Shown piece by piece: positions 45,705 to 58,822 of a stretch of 64,000 nucleotides of DNA. Location: NCBI GenBank assembly GCA_002633025.1, contig NMRB01000257.1:237511-301510 (forward strand), given 5' to 3'. The translations under genes and the position numbers were made by a program. The number at the start of each line of letters is the position of its first letter. The stretch's first letter is position 1. Below the pieces are notes generated by a model. It was not told the DNA's origin. It worked only from the letters and a program-made list of their open reading frames with translations, and did not search any database. This stretch comes from Notospermus geniculatus (taxonomy: Eukaryota; Nemertea; Pilidiophora; Heteronemertea; Lineidae).

Positions 45705-47010
45705 AAAAATGTACTTTGGCTCATAACATATGAACAATACCACAAAGAAAGTTTAACCTGGTATGATGTTTCCCTGGAACCAGTGACTTTACACTTGGCG
45801 TTCATTCCTCTGGTAAATTCACCCAGGTGAGCAGCTGGTCCATGGACCATTTCATTTAGGATCTATGTAATGCCGGTGATCTTTAAGACAACATTTACGG
45901 ACTGTCATGACTGTGGGGCCTGTTTTCCGGAACAAGTTCTGTTGATCGTCTTGTCCAAAGTACAGATTAGGATTGTTGATCCACATCACGGTGCTTCTGC
46001 GCAGTAATTCATGAATGAACGCATGTGGAGACCTGGTCCTGTCAAAGTGCTAATGACACCATGGAATTGGTTGTCATGGCAGTCCAGTGGGTACGAGGTA
46101 GACGCATGTGAATGGCGTTAGACAGACACATGCTTACCGATTCGCTTTAGTTAGATGAAGGAAACAGAACAGCCTGTTTATACATCTGCTTAGCAAAAGC
46201 AGGATTTTGAACAAAGTAGGTATATACAATCACATCTTTCAGTTTGTGTACCTGCTTGTCATGTTGCAGTCAGCCTAGTCTTGACGTTGTTCAGAGAGCT
46301 AGATACAGGTACTTATGCCCTTGTCTGCCAATTCTAGTCTTGACATCACTGGAAAACGAAGATGCTTTTGTTCAAAAGATGTCTTGGATCTGTTAGACTC
46401 ATCTCAGTCTAACTTATCCATGAGGTTCTGCCGTTTCCTCGGATCTAATGCTGTAGTGTTATTTGTTCAAAATCTATCATTTTCATTTCCAGCTTGTGAG
46501 CCATAAATTTTGAGGTTACTGATAGACAGGCCTTGCTGGCTCGTGGGAAAATTTACATGTGTGATTTATTAATATTATACAGTCTGTAGTCACATATTAC
46601 CATTGCTAACACAGAGAACAAAGGAATGAATTTAATTTGAAAAAGTGCTGATGGCATATATTTATGCAAACTTGACCAGGCACCAGGATATTTTCAAAAA
46701 ATTCGTGTTATTTTTTTACAGTCTATAGATGGCTTCTATTCAATTATTGAGGTTTCCATTTCTGGGCCAAAAATGGCAATGAACCAGCATTGCTGGTGAT
46801 GGGGGTGTTATCCTTGCATGGTAACACGAACACCCTCATATTAATTAGATCATGATGCATGTTCTACCTGTAGCATTGCCTAAGGTGACAACTCGTTTGG
46901 TGTCATGCGTGATTCCACAACGAATTTCTCGGACAAACACATTTCAACTCTGACTTGATTTAGGAGACACATTTTCTAACACTAAAATTTGAGCTTGGCT
47001 CTCAGATTAG
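45705..47010. other. intergenic stretch
   Basis: GTCCATGGACCATTTCATTT at about 45838 repeats the same word near 44424. Otherwise nothing recognised. Confidence 0.45.
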
Positions 47011-47120
47011 GGGTCGTATTTTAGAACGTTCCTTAACGTTAAGGTCGACCTTAAGTCTATTCACATTGTAAAACCATCGAGAACAATAGATTTAAGGTGG
47101 ACCTTTCTAAAATACGGCCC
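47011..47120. mobile_element. MITE-like foldback, ~110 bp
   Basis: GGGTCGTATTTTAGAA at left, TTTCTAAAATACGGCCC at right; AAGGTCGACCTTAAGTCTA pairs with AGATTTAAGGTGGACCTT. Flanked by TAG. Confidence 0.65.
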
Positions 47121-47727
47121 TAGGTTTTGGCTCTTGGCTCTAAATTAGGTTCTGGCTCTTGGCGCTCTGGCTCTCAGATTAGGGTGTCCTACAGTTCGGG
47201 GCACTAAATTTCTCATGAAGCCAATCCTAGGAAACAGTCAAAATCAGAATATGAACGCCTATATGAACAGTTAATGGAGAATGCAATGTTCATTCTTCAG
47301 GTTACGGATGATTCGTGCCAAATCACATAATGAATGAGAAATGAGCTCCTGAACAGGAGCCTTATTTATACTCTAATATGAGTTTTCCAGCATGGGTGTT
47401 CCCCATTCACAAGAATTGCAATATTGTGATGAGAGGATGCGTTGTTATTCCCGCTTCCATTTCATTTATAGGCTTCATAATGTGAATCACTGCCCTGGGT
47501 AGGATTATGAGCTTTCGAGTGAAGACTGTTTGATCAGTACTGTGGCAACAGTTGCACGGATCAGCATGGCTATGAATCATTTCAAGTTCTGCCCGACCCA
47601 ACTGCACCAATGCGAGGTGGTGATGCACTGCATGCTGAGACATATGCACGACATACGGGGTAACGCCAACCGTGATGAAGCACCAAAACATCCCCTTTAA
47701 AGGATCAAGTGAGCCAATGATGGAGCT

Positions 47728-48006
47728 CAGGCGCGGATCCAGGATTTTTGGCGGGGGGGGGGGGGTCAGGACCGGCGAAGGGGTCGTTGCAGGCGGGCGT
47801 CGAAGATGCACGCACCAACGGGCCCCCCAGAAAATTTTGAAATCTACGTAGAGGGTAGTAGACGTGATTTCCTGGCATCTCAGTATCAAAACAGAAGCTT
47901 TATTTTTGCATTTTTTGCTTATTGTCGCAAATTATTGAAAAAAAAAATTGGTGGTGGAAAGCAGGGGGCACGCCCCCCTCATAACCCTCTCTGGATCCGG
48001 CTCCAG
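47728..48006. mobile_element. hAT-like element, decayed, about 280 bp
   Basis: CAGGCGCGGATCCAGGATTT at left and CTCTGGATCCGG at right, with GTGATTTCCTGGCATCT and GGCACGCCCCCC inside. The right end is degraded and no target duplication can be read. Confidence 0.6.
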
Positions 48007-48039
48007 AAAGGTTTCTGGAGGTAGAGAGACCTTGAGGTC

Positions 48040-48117
48040 ATAATGTAAAGCGCTTTGAGACTGAGTAGAAAGCGCTGTGGAAAAATTTCACATTATTATC
48101 AGTATTATTATTAGATG
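48040..48117 (+). repeat. retroelement 3' tail with (ATT)n
   Basis: AAAGCGCTTTGAGACTGAG, then AAAGCGCTGTGGAAAA, ends in ATTATTATCAGTATTATTATT. Paired AAGCGCT words followed by a short A/T microsatellite are typical of CR1/L2-type LINE and dependent SINE tails. A related fragment, GAAGCGCTTTGAGACTG, lies at about 33074-33090. Confidence 0.5.
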
Positions 48118-48352
48118 ACTTCAAAGACCTTGGGTAGCAACTCCAGGCACCTACCTGTAATATTTTTCTTAAAAAATATTAATTAATCTCTCATTGATGG
48201 GCGTGTGTGGTCGTATATTTCGTCATCCATTTTGACCATTGTGATCAAGTTCTGATGCACCAGCTGCTAGTAGAATATTAATTTTGGAAAATCTGGTTTG
48301 TCGATTTCTGCGAAGACCCTGGCTTTGTGCCAAATGACCTAGTGACCCCATT

Positions 48353-48574
48353 TTAAAGGGCCTCTAGAGGCAACTTTTTAGTGCATATTGAGCTGATTGC
48401 TAACACGGAATTGGTGGCATGAGGATACAACTTGGGCATCAATCTTGAAATAAAATTTCATCGATGTCAACATTTAATTCACAGTTCATGAGTTCATGGT
48501 CCCTAGCGCCATCTGTTGCATAGTGGAAGTACTGTTACCAGCCTAATAGCGTGCTGCCTCTAGAGTCCCTTTAA
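48353..48574. mobile_element. MITE-like element, ~222 bp, copy 2 (reverse orientation)
   Basis: AAAGGGCCTCTAGAGGCAAC at left, GCTGCCTCTAGAGTCCCTTT at right. GAGTTCATGGTCCCTAGCGC and CGGAATTGGTGGCATGAGGA are the reverse complement counterparts of copy 1. Confidence 0.7.
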
Positions 48575-48854
48575 TGAGGTTACCTGTATCAGGACTGGAC
48601 AGAAGAAATGTCTGAAAAAGCCCCTCAATCCCAGCCAAGGGGGATACTGTTTGTTCGTTTGCATGCCCAACACACCCTGCTTGTGTTGGCTTCTATGAGT
48701 AGCATCAACTGCTACCAGGCAACCAGAGATTATCGAAGTGCAGGTGACCAATGGCATTTTTTAAAAATATTGGTCAACCCACCTCAATCGCATTGACGTA
48801 AAACTTGGTGCATGCCATCCAGTACTGTACTTTTAATGAAATTATTTTTGATAC

Positions 48855-49020
48855 CAGTGTAAGGGCAGTGTGCCAGTGTGACGCCACAATAGATTGACGG
48901 AATAAACCGCGACTTGACAATGAGCGACACACAGAGAAACAGTGAGTCTGTTTCCCAGTGTGTTCCGAACAATGGGAGTCACACAGAAAAATGGCCACAC
49001 TGAAAAACATAACACCGGTA
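48855..49020. repeat. one arm of the 12737 foldback family
   Basis: GAGCGACACACAGAGAAACA through CCAGTGTGTTCC and GGAGTCACACAGAAAA to CACTGAAAAACAT match the left arm at 12820-12909 closely. The opposite arm is absent here. Confidence 0.7.
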
Positions 49021-50700
49021 CTATAAATTTTCTTATTGGAAGATGATGAACATAAGTTCCTAATCGTATATGCACCCCTGACCTCTTTTTACCCCCTCCC
49101 CCCATAACACATCATGCTCCTCTATGACGAGGCTCAGATCTTCTGACGTATTGATCAACCCCACCTGGATAAAATCGCCGCTTTCATTTAAAGTTGGAAC
49201 GATTTTGTCAAGTTAACTCCTTGTCATACCGCCTACGTTCCCCCTTGCCCTCACCTCACATGTCCTGAGCCGTGCGTTCCCTGACGTCGTTTCACCTACT
49301 CTATCCCCGCTCACGTAATTACCATACGTAGTGCCTGCCATCAAATCGTGAATGGCAACCATGGTGGTATGAATGGACCATTGATCTCCGGTGCGTAATG
49401 CGGAATTTCTCGACAATCTCATATTATTTTCTTGTCCCATTCTTGCAGATGGATATATTTTTTCTCGTTCATGTTCAAAATGTGAAAATTCTCCAAATAC
49501 ATTGGTTTTGGGGACTGATGTTGGATTTTTCTTGTACTTCCAGAGATCATTTCTGCTCGCCATGTGAGATATGTGCCAGCCAGGAAAATGTCTGGTTGTC
49601 ATGGGAACAGATCACCTCAGATATAGGGTCCATGCTTTGCTAGAAAATAAGGTAATTTTCTTCTCAACTGTCAATGTTGTCTAGTTCAGATCTTGTATGC
49701 TATGTTGTTTGATGGTTGATGTTTCTGGCATTAAAAGTAATCCTGTGACACAAATAATCTGAACATACAACAGCTAATCTTTTTAGCCGTGTCAACCCAC
49801 TTGAGATGAATCGCTGCCTGTACTAGCATTGTGCATAATTTAGAGACGTGCCTATGTGAGCAGTTGAAGAAACATCGTATTCAAAATTCGTTTTTCGTGG
49901 AGACAACTCAGATAGATGAGTACCATTTGGACAGATGAAATGGCTAACTTGCAGTCGGCACCCCTGCAGTGGTGATCTCATCTGAGGCATGATTACACGT
50001 AGATGCTGATGCTGATGGAGCAAATTGTGAGTGAACCCTGAATCAAGATGTGTCTAGTTTGGAAGAAGACAAGACCTGACCCCGGGGGAATCATCTTTAA
50101 CATCCTTGGAATCGGAGAAACACTGATCATGTTGCTAAAACATTGAATGAAAACTGCCCCGGCCGTTCAGACTCCGAGGTGACGGTTTCTCTTGAGCTGC
50201 TATGTTGTATCAAAAAATACAAGTGTGACAACCTATAAAATGCTGGACAGGATTTGTCTCCAGTTCAACTATGGCGGCCACTGCCAAATTCATCCAAGTT
50301 CGACTTGGTGTTGAAAACCTCTCCAAAAGAAATTTAGTGACCTCTGGTGCGACAAAATTGCCTATTTTTCTAGCCCAGTATTTTCTTAAACTGCAAGTTA
50401 TCTGCATTGAGAAGAAGCTGATACTGGCTCCGGAAGAATGAAAAAGATGTGATGTTCTTTGTATTGGCTCAGTTCTCCCATTTTCTTCTGTTTGAAAGGA
50501 CGACATAAATTTTAAGACCTCTCAAACCAGACAGCTCATCATTCCCTGCACGGCTTCCCTCTTCCACTGGTGGCAAGTTAGAAGTACCGGTATTGCCATC
50601 TATACCATGTCTCGACAACTACACCCCTAGCAATCCGAGATGAAAACCAGCATTGATTGTTGTACAGTGAAGCAAGAAGTAATGTGTTTCTCCCTGGATA
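49021..50700. other. intergenic stretch
   Basis: Frames of about 80-130 codons on both strands (49213-49643, 50210-50506) have no recognisable domain and no coding character I can defend. Confidence 0.45.
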
Positions 50701-51216
50701 TGTTTGTTTGTTTTATTTGACCAACACAAAACATACAAAAATACAGAAGTTAGAATATTAAAATGGTTAGGACCACAACAAGATCATAATAATGATTACT
50801 GACGTTGTACCCTTGAAGGAAGTACAATATTGCAGGAAGTTGTTATTACTACAATGACATGAATGATGTGAAGAAAAAAATATTCACCCGATTGCAAACA
50901 TAACAATTTTCAACGGTGCAATGATTACTGTACAATCCAAGTAAGTAGTTCTTCTAATAAATTAGAAAACCGTGTAGACCTTGAGTGAATTTTTTTGGAG
51001 ACAAGATTTGGCAAGGAGTTAAAGATAGGGACGATACGTGGCGACCGATATGACGAATTTTATATGAATGTCTAAATGAACAAGTTTGCATAGAAACAAT
51101 CTCCAAGGCATAAACGCTATCATTTGGCTGTTGTCAAGTAGACGAATGACATATAGCTGGCTGTATTGTACAAATAAGTAAACAGAGCTAAAATGTGACA
51201 GAATGGATGTACTCAA
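50701..51216 (-). mobile_element. 3' end of a non-LTR retrotransposon (LINE), decayed
   Basis: The minus strand has a frame ending at TAA 50927-50925 with FNSLPNLVSKKIHSRS and then LLEELLTWIVQ. This resembles the C-terminus of CR1/L2/Rex-type reverse transcriptases (FNSLP, then a helical end). The upstream part is shifted into another frame. About 220 nt of 3' UTR follow, then AATAAAACAAACAAACA as a repetitive tail. The clade cannot be settled. Confidence 0.5.
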
Positions 51217-52769
51217 CTCTGGATATTGTGGAACTCGTGAGTGATTATCCCTCCCAGCCCAAATATTTCATTTGTCCAGGAAATTCTGGTTGGCTGCCAC
51301 GTGAAGACTGGCCACTGCTGTCGCCAAATGTGACCTGTGACAAAAAATGAGTCAGAAGGCGCCGGAAAGAAGACCCAAGATGACACCAGAGAACAATTAC
51401 AGAAATGGACAAAGTCAAGTTTCACAATGGGCAGACAATCCTGAAATCAACAAACCGTTGGTGTCACCGTGGGTCTTCTTCTGTGCGCATTCTGACTCAT
51501 TTTGCTGTCACATGTCACCAAAAATAGATCTATTTTCGATGTCACAAATGTTGGCTTGTTTTTCTTTTATCCCTTCCATGATAATTAGAAGAAAAAAACA
51601 CTATCTCTCATATTTCATGTCTAACGGCACTATCAAGCCGGTTGCTGTTATGGTCAAAATCTTCAGAAATTTTCATCAGAACAGCAACATTTTGTGACAG
51701 AATGGAATGATATTCATAGGCTATTTATAGAAAAGACACTTTATATAGAACAATCATTTACAGAAAATTACCACAGGACTAAACACCAAGAATACCGGTT
51801 TTTTCTTACAAAAACAACAAAAAATTGATGAATACATCACGGACCGACCAAAATGGCATTACCTTCTTGAGTTCAGTTATCCTAATATTGAATTTGGTCA
51901 ATATCCGAGTGAAATTTCATGACGTTCTCACAATCACAGCAATACTGCACTGTTTGTCAGGTGGGGGAGGACAAGGATGTTGGTGTGGGAGGGAAAATAC
52001 TGATTCCAGAATTTTGTAGAATTAATACAGGACTGTTTGAACTGATAAGGTCAGGGATTTCTGATGGATGGAGTCTGGACTTGGTCCCCAAAACAATTTT
52101 AACTGTTGGACTATTCGTCATCATCGAATTATTGAAACAGGAAAGTCCATGTAAAAATCTGTCGCTTCAAACTGTCTCCTTTGTCGAAATTGTCTGACCT
52201 CAACCTAGAATTTGGAGGGGGCACTTCGTTGTTGAACACCTTGCATTTGTCACACCTTAGTAAATACCTATTTGGATGCATTTTGAGCCATATATATTTT
52301 TTGTTGACTGGAGGGTAACCTTCTGGCTCTATCCTGCATTATGACAGTGTGTGGACTGGTAAGCCTCCCACCGTGCCTTACAAACATCATTGCTGTCGAA
52401 AAATTGCCCTCATGAAATTTAGGGTCATGTTCCACAGTTCTGTCTATTGTATTCATAATATGTTGTTTGTTTGTCATAAAAAAAACCTCGCCAAACCCAT
52501 CCCTCCAGGAGCTGTAGAGAACACATCACAACAGATACGCCAGTCTTCCTCCCCCTCGGTGTGGTGGGTGTAAACTGAAAAGGACAGATTATGATTTATA
52601 AAACTGGAAACAGAATTGTCATCAACAACCATGTTCTTTTCCCAGTAGCTGATTTTGACGTCGCAGTAGTCTCAAAATTCTGTTCTTTGGGCTGAACCTG
52701 GTCTGTTATGCACCAAATCACCTTAATTTTTCGGCTACAAAAACTCTCCCAGGAACACAGATTAATAGG
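51217..52769. other. intergenic stretch
   Basis: Several 60-116 codon frames, none with recognisable features. Confidence 0.45.
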
Positions 52770-53845
52770 TTTGACTCCCAGGCACCTGTATTATAGCGCA
52801 GTAAGATTCCCAGGTGTACGAATCGAGTCATCAGAACTAGAAGTTCTACGTCAGTCAAGTTTCTCAGAGACCTCAGTCTGCAAGTCAGTCATATTCCCAG
52901 GCACCTAGACTTTGATCTACTGGCCAGTCATATTCCCAGGCACCATTATATAAAAGTCACTTAGCTCCCAGGCACTTCAATTTTCTCCATGAGTCAAGAT
53001 CCAATCAGTTGATTGCACTTTAATTATATTCCCAGGCACCTTGACCTGCATGTCAGTCAGTCAGTCTCTGGGGTACTTGAAATGTTTAGGATAATTAGAT
53101 TCCCAGGCACTTGATGTGTAGGTCAGTCATATTCCCAGGCACCTGAAGCTGTATGTCAATTACTCTCCCAGGCACCTTGATCTTTGGGTCAACGAGGTTC
53201 CCAGGCACCTGAACCTGTATGTCAATCAGTCTCCCAGGCAGTTTAAACTTTTGGACAATGAGATTCCCAGGCCCTTTGATGTACTATAGGTCATTCATAT
53301 TCCAAGGCACCTGAACCTTTACGTCAGTCAGTCTTCCAGGCACCTGAACCTTTAAGTCAGTCACTATCCCAGGCACCTGAACCTTTAAGTCAATCACTCT
53401 CCCAGGCACCTGAACCTTTAAGTCAGTCAGTCTCCAAGGCACCTTAAACTTTGAGACAAAGTGATTCCCAGGCACGTGATGTGCAGGTCAGTCATATTCC
53501 CAGGCACCTGAACCTTTATGTCAATCACTCTCCCAGGCACCTGAACCTGTCAGCCAGTCGGTCTCCAGGCACTTTAAACTTTGGGACAATGAGATTCCCA
53601 GGCACTTGATGTGCTGGTCAGTCATATTCCCAGGCACCTGAATCTGTATGTCAGTCACTCTCCCAGGCACCTTTATCTTTGGACAATGAGATTCCCAGGC
53701 ACTTGCGGTGGTCATTCATATTCCCAGGCACCTGAACCTGTATATCTGCCCAGGCACTTTGATTTAATCATTGCTACATGTACAGTGAGGTTCCCAGGTA
53801 TTTTTCCTGCAGGTCAATATTATTCCCAGGCACTTGAACCTGTAT
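52770..53845. repeat. degenerate minisatellite, ~33-bp unit, about 29 copies, higher-order pattern
   Basis: Every unit carries TCCCAGGCAC(C/T)T. Four sub-types recur in order: A (CACTTGATGTGCAGGTCAG), B (CACCTGAACCTGTATGTCA), C (CACCTGAACCTTTAAGTCAG), D (CTTTAAACTTTGGGACAATG). D units near 53231, 53435, 53565 and 53665 are each followed by A, so the array amplified in blocks of several units. The left third is more decayed. Confidence 0.9.
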
Positions 53846-55086
53846 CTGTATGTCTGTCAGTTTCCCCATCAGTGACTGACATTTTTCTGGTCCGTCAGTC
53901 TGGATGCAAACTCTCTTGTAATGTACTCTTTGTAAATTCTAGGCCTGCCGAAGAAATGCCTGGGGTTTGATTTAAAGGCCTGCAATCATTTTTTTTTCAG
54001 AAAAAAAATTAAAAAAACTGTTCGGTTTTTCTTGTTTACACAAATGTCTTGCTCTTGTCTCGACTATTATGATGCTCTCCTGGAACAAGGATGTGCAGAA
54101 CCCAAAAACCAACACCATCCTTCGTACACAAAATAGTGCAAGCCACCTACTGGTCAAATCATTTCCAGTGCCTACGTTGCAAAACTATTTACCTATTTCT
54201 GCTGAAGTTGGCAATGATGCATCATTACATATCATGCTTCAGTCTATTGATCTTCTCAGCTATGACCTTTTGATGGAATTATCGGTTATTACGTGTATGT
54301 CTCCTCTTTCTCAACCCACAACATGACATTCAGACTAAGTTCAACCCACTCATGGTAGACCCAAATTTCTTCCGTATTTCGCATATGAACAGCAGGCCAA
54401 ATATTGGCAATTGTCATTGGTATAGTTGATGAGTACATATTGTTATGACATCATCGCTCTTCTAGGAGAGCAAGACACGGCTTGTTCAAACCAAACACGG
54501 TTTCTGATTTACCTGACGATCTCACCGATGGAAGGTGCTTGCAAGCACTTAGCTGTCCAAAGAACCCAATGGTAAACCGCAAACCACATTTTGTGTAAAT
54601 TTAAAATCCAAATTTATTGAAGCAGCAGTGGTTTTTAATCAGTGCAAAATCTCAAATCAGACGATTGATTTTTCGGAGAATCATGTTGTGGGTGGAATAG
54701 GTCAATATTAGCGAGGGTAGCCGAGTATTTTTGTGTTAACCCTTTCATTACTGCATTGTTACTGAAGCAGACAGTGGATTCTTTTGTTTTGCAAACTGCA
54801 TGCAGTTGTGTACATTTCTATCCTGTGCACATACATGTACACGGAGCACTTCATTAACTATTGGATTTAAGGGCCACGATATTGCCACTTTTTGTCGACA
54901 GCTGGCGCAACCAGGGTGATTGCATCATTCTCCAATACCGTAGTCTTGCCTTCGCCCCAGTGTTGGAGAATGACTTGTACGATAACAAATCAATGCATAT
55001 GTGGATATACCCTACATGTAGGAACGAGAGTTATCTATATGGGGCCAGGTTGATAAGCTAAAGCGGTAATAGTTCAACAACAATAG
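53846..55086. other. intergenic stretch
   Basis: Nothing recognised between the minisatellite and MITE copy 3. Confidence 0.45.
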
Positions 55087-55233
55087 GGAGGTTTAGAAAT
55101 CAAACGATAAACGTAAACGTTAACGACAACGTTATTTTTGTAACAAAAATGCAGTATAAAATCTGGTGAATGTGTAGTATGAAAAATAACGTTGTCGTAA
55201 AGTTTACTTTTATCATTTAATTTCTAAACCTCC
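55087..55233. mobile_element. MITE, GAGGTT-ended family, copy 3
   Basis: GGAGGTTTAGAAATCAAACG to AATTTCTAAACCTCC, 147 bp, same orientation as the copy at 33800. The flanks (CAATAG and TATTG) are inverted, not direct, repeats, so no target duplication is readable. Confidence 0.85.
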
Positions 55234-56139
55234 TATTGTCATTAGGTCTCCCTTAAGGCGGGTATGTTTAGCGCAAAAGAAAGAAGGAATGCTGTGCCTC
55301 TTTAAAAGACTGTTCTGAATGGCCACACCATGTGCCCGGGACCATGTGCTGATTTGGCATCAAGAGAGGGTAGCAGTCTCTTCAGCATCTGAATAAGGTA
55401 GCCTGCAGTGTTCACCCAAAAAGGGGACAAATCGTATTCAAGACCGTGCTGGAAGAACTGATGAGAAAATACAGAAGGATTCAGTGCATTCCTATTCCCA
55501 ACAAGAAAAGGCTTGTTGTTCTTCAATATTTTCCTTTTTCCTATATCCGCCTGTGCTGTGCAAGCCCAGCAACATGATCGGTTTTCATTGATACGTGAAG
55601 CATGCATTTTTACCTGCACTCAGCTTTACAATGCAGATTGATACAACGACAGTGCTCAATTCATGTACATAAAAGAGAACTAAAAATTTGGGTAGTTATC
55701 TTTGTTTCTTACTATAGAAACGTTGCTTTGTAATAATATCAACTAGAAATAATGTGATGGAATTTCATGCAGAGTAAACTGGGTATAAAAACTTGCATGT
55801 GTTTAGTATTCACGATTGCGTGGGTGAAAAGCTCGAGTAAAATTGATGCTGCGTGGTACATGTATCTTCCAGCATGGCCTCCAGGAGTTTACACACACTG
55901 GCAGGCATTGATATGAGTGAGTGAAAGAGCGAACGAGTTCAGGTTGTACTGTATGGATAGTCCTAAAGAAGATTTGTTGAAGTCACTTGCATTGACACAA
56001 AATTAATGTCTGTGAGATTTCGAAGTCATGTCTGCGGGCCGTATCGCAGGCATAAAACTCGCAGATACAGAGATGAGGAGGGACACATCGGTTTTATTTT
56101 TAGCTCATCATACATGTAAGCATGGCTCGCAAAGATCTG
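55234..56139. other. intergenic stretch
   Basis: A 105-codon minus-strand frame at 55619-55302 has no recognisable domain. Confidence 0.45.
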
Positions 56140-56268
56140 GTACCTTATTCACAAAGCTTCCGTAACTTTAAGGGTACGCAAATCCTTTGTCAGGTTGATA
56201 GTGAAAAATAGCTTGTCCGCTAAAGGACAATAGTTTGCGCACTTCCGTAAGTTACGGGAGCTTCGTGG
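56140..56268. mobile_element. MITE, second copy of the 6467 family
   Basis: TACCTTATTCACAAAGCTTC to GTTACGGGAGCTTCGTGG. The interior matches 6467-6606 nearly base for base (ACGCAAATCCTTTGTCAGG, GTTTGCGCACT). The right end is cut off before AATAAGGTCC. Confidence 0.78.
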
Positions 56269-57688
56269 TTCCACGTGTGCTACCAACATAAAGGGGAGTA
56301 GTTGCAACAGTCAAAAATGACATAAGAATAATTCCGTGGCCACAAATTCACAATTTCAAAAGTACAAATTTCGTATTTTAGCGGATTAGAGCCCTGGATA
56401 AGCCTCGAGTGCAGATGACCGTGTTCTAAATGCTATTCAAAGACAGCAAAGCCACAGCAGTTATGTTCTTATTGGACAATAAATTCCCGATGGTGGAGTT
56501 TGAATCTCCTATTCAGACACCTTAACTGGCACGACCAGTTCGCTTTAAGGCCAGAAAATTTTTAGGGAGAGGTCGGCCTACTTGTATTTATCAAAAAGTG
56601 ATTCATCCAAATCAATAGTCTACCAGTTGAAACTACGATATTGAGAAGTTTACCCAACCCTATCAACTTGTATTGAAAAACCACACCACATCTTCTGAAA
56701 TATCAGAAGGGAATGCCATTAACCCACGCCGGATCATTTCACAAAAAACACCAACACAAGAGCATGACAAATCAGAAATGAATATCCAGTGTAAAAGTGA
56801 TCATCTTAACCCACGAGCGGTAGAACATAGCACAAATTAAGGTGATAGTGGGATGGAAGCCTACACACGATTAATCATAATCATGGTCTTCAGAACAAAC
56901 TGTTTGTGGGCGGGGATGACACAATGCGCCAGCGCCACTCAATATGCCCGTATTCCTACAAATATTGATCTGACAAGATCTGATCGATTAGAAACAGTAT
57001 TGTAACTTGAGCTAGTTGTATGATTTAAATACTAGTAAATGGTCTTGGGGAGCATAGTAAAATAAATATGACAGCCGCAAGCACCGTTTTGCAGCAGTTT
57101 CGTCGCATTTGTGTGTATAAGTGAAGTTTCGTTTTTCGGGAAATGATTGTAGTTCTTTTTGGCTGTAGTGAATGTTGAATTACCCAGTTTTTGCATATGT
57201 TTGCTGTATTTTGTGACATTCGTTGGAAAATGGACTTTATATGAAATGCAACTGCTTCTGCTAGTATTTGACGATCTTGTGGATAATATATGACTTCCTA
57301 CGTCTATCCGTCGCTGCTATTTCACTGCATAAAACCTTGCAGTAAGCACCTTCACCATTTTGACCCTGTCATATGGATCTTGATGGGGATGATCTTTATT
57401 GTACGAGGAATCGTCAATTTTCTTGATACAGGCCTGCAACAGATGGAGAGGATATTAAACTCGGGGGTTTAGTTGGGGCTAGAAAATGCCTGACAGTGGA
57501 TGTCCATGTGTTGTCAGCTTTGCTGTTTTGATGTAAGTGCACCCATGCATGCCATGCCTTACCCCAGTGAGCACCAACTGTTGTTGAAGTCTCCGTTAGG
57601 AATTACGTCAAAAGCTAGCCTGCTGTAAAGCGGTCCGTCCACGCTACAATATCATTGCACAATATAGGGGCCCAAAATGGGTATCATG
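56269..57688. other. intergenic stretch
   Basis: Only chance frames until the foldback at 57689. Confidence 0.45.
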
Positions 57689-57867
57689 TGCTTCTGGCAT
57701 AATGGATGGAAGAAAGATCGGCAATAATATTGCCCATTTTGACCCTCATATTGTGCAATAATATTGCACGTGGCGGCACAAACATGATCAATATTATTGC
57801 ACAATATGAGGATCAAAATGGGCAATATTATTGCCAATCTTTTTTCTACCCATCATGCCAGAAGCAT
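57689..57867. repeat. foldback element, ~80-bp arms
   Basis: Left arm starts GCTTCTGGCATAATGG, right arm ends CATCATGCCAGAAGC. Both carry CAATAATATTGC-type words and CCCATTTTGA/TCAAAATGGG, around a short centre (CACGTGGCGGCACAAACATG). A third partial arm precedes it at about 57650-57689. Confidence 0.75.
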
Positions 57868-57992
57868 ACTAAAATTGGATGGTGTATCTCGGCCTTATGC
57901 CAACGAGTATGTTTGGACGCCAAGCAACTGATGGTCTGTTTGATGACACTCTTTGAAGACACTCTCCTCTCATACCATGCACGATACTGTAA

Positions 57993-58227
57993 AGTTAAAA
58001 AAAAGTTAAAGTTTGGGTTTATAGTCTGATTATCAACAACGGTAGAGGTGTCAACCGACTTCACACTTTAACCCCAGTCTATCCTGAAACCTTTCAGTAG
58101 AACTCAGATGAGCTGCTCATTCAGCGCTACAATCTGAGCATTTCGGACCGGTACCCATTTATACACCTGGGTGGAGAGAGGCCAGTAAGGCAAAGAGACC
58201 TGCCCAAAGTCTCACGCCAGCAGCGGG
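57993..58227 (-). mobile_element. tRNA-derived SINE, 5'-truncated copy without the tRNA head
   Basis: Matches the body and tail of the SINE at 32770-33062 closely, with small indels, but stops at CAGCAGCGGG just before the B box. Loss of the 5' end is typical of LINE-driven insertion. It has no Pol III boxes and cannot be transcribed from its own promoter. Confidence 0.78.
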
Positions 58228-58822
58228 TGCATGAAACGTTGCATGACACCAGCTTGGGTGTATGAAACTTGAAAACTCCAAGTTGTTCCTCATATATCTA
58301 ACTATACATCCTCAGTTGTGCATTGCGGGAAAAAAGCTGTGGGACGAATTTCAAACAGCAAATTTTTTAGGATGCTGCATCACCCCTTGATGTATTTGCA
58401 GTAGTAGAGGTTGTAGAAATCATTTTAAAGGTTTATTTTTGATTTTAAACACATGTTGATATATACAGTCCCTGGAATTTAAGTTTGTTATTAGTTTGCA
58501 CGCCTGCAGCAGTGTGGTGTCGTGTTAACACGGGTATATTTAGCTTTGCCTTGGGAGTTCTAGGCAATACCTGAGTTTTTCTGGAACTACTATTTATGGT
58601 TTAGATTAATACAGAAAACGAAACACGGTTTGTAGTCATGACCAAATATTGTTTTGTTGTTAAACATGCTTTCTGCAAAAGGCTGCCTCCCTTACATAAA
58701 ATGTCCTTGATTGGTATTATATTTTGTCCTTTTCAGATTAGGTGAAGAACCCTGAACCAAATAAATTCACACTGGACAAGAAATAAGAGCAGTTGAGAGA
58801 TTTTGTGTAAGCATTCGTATAT
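58228..58822. other. intergenic stretch
   Basis: Nothing recognised. Confidence 0.45.

Noticed and set aside
47407-47889. 160-codon minus-strand frame
   Set aside because: Half of it lies in the hAT-like element at 47728, where the G/C runs give low-complexity proline residues.
53284-53715. Minus-strand 63-64 codon frames with VPGRLTDLKVQ-type repeats as a repeat protein
   Set aside because: They exist because the minisatellite unit is 33 bp (11 codons). Other units break the frame, and there are no splice or start signals.
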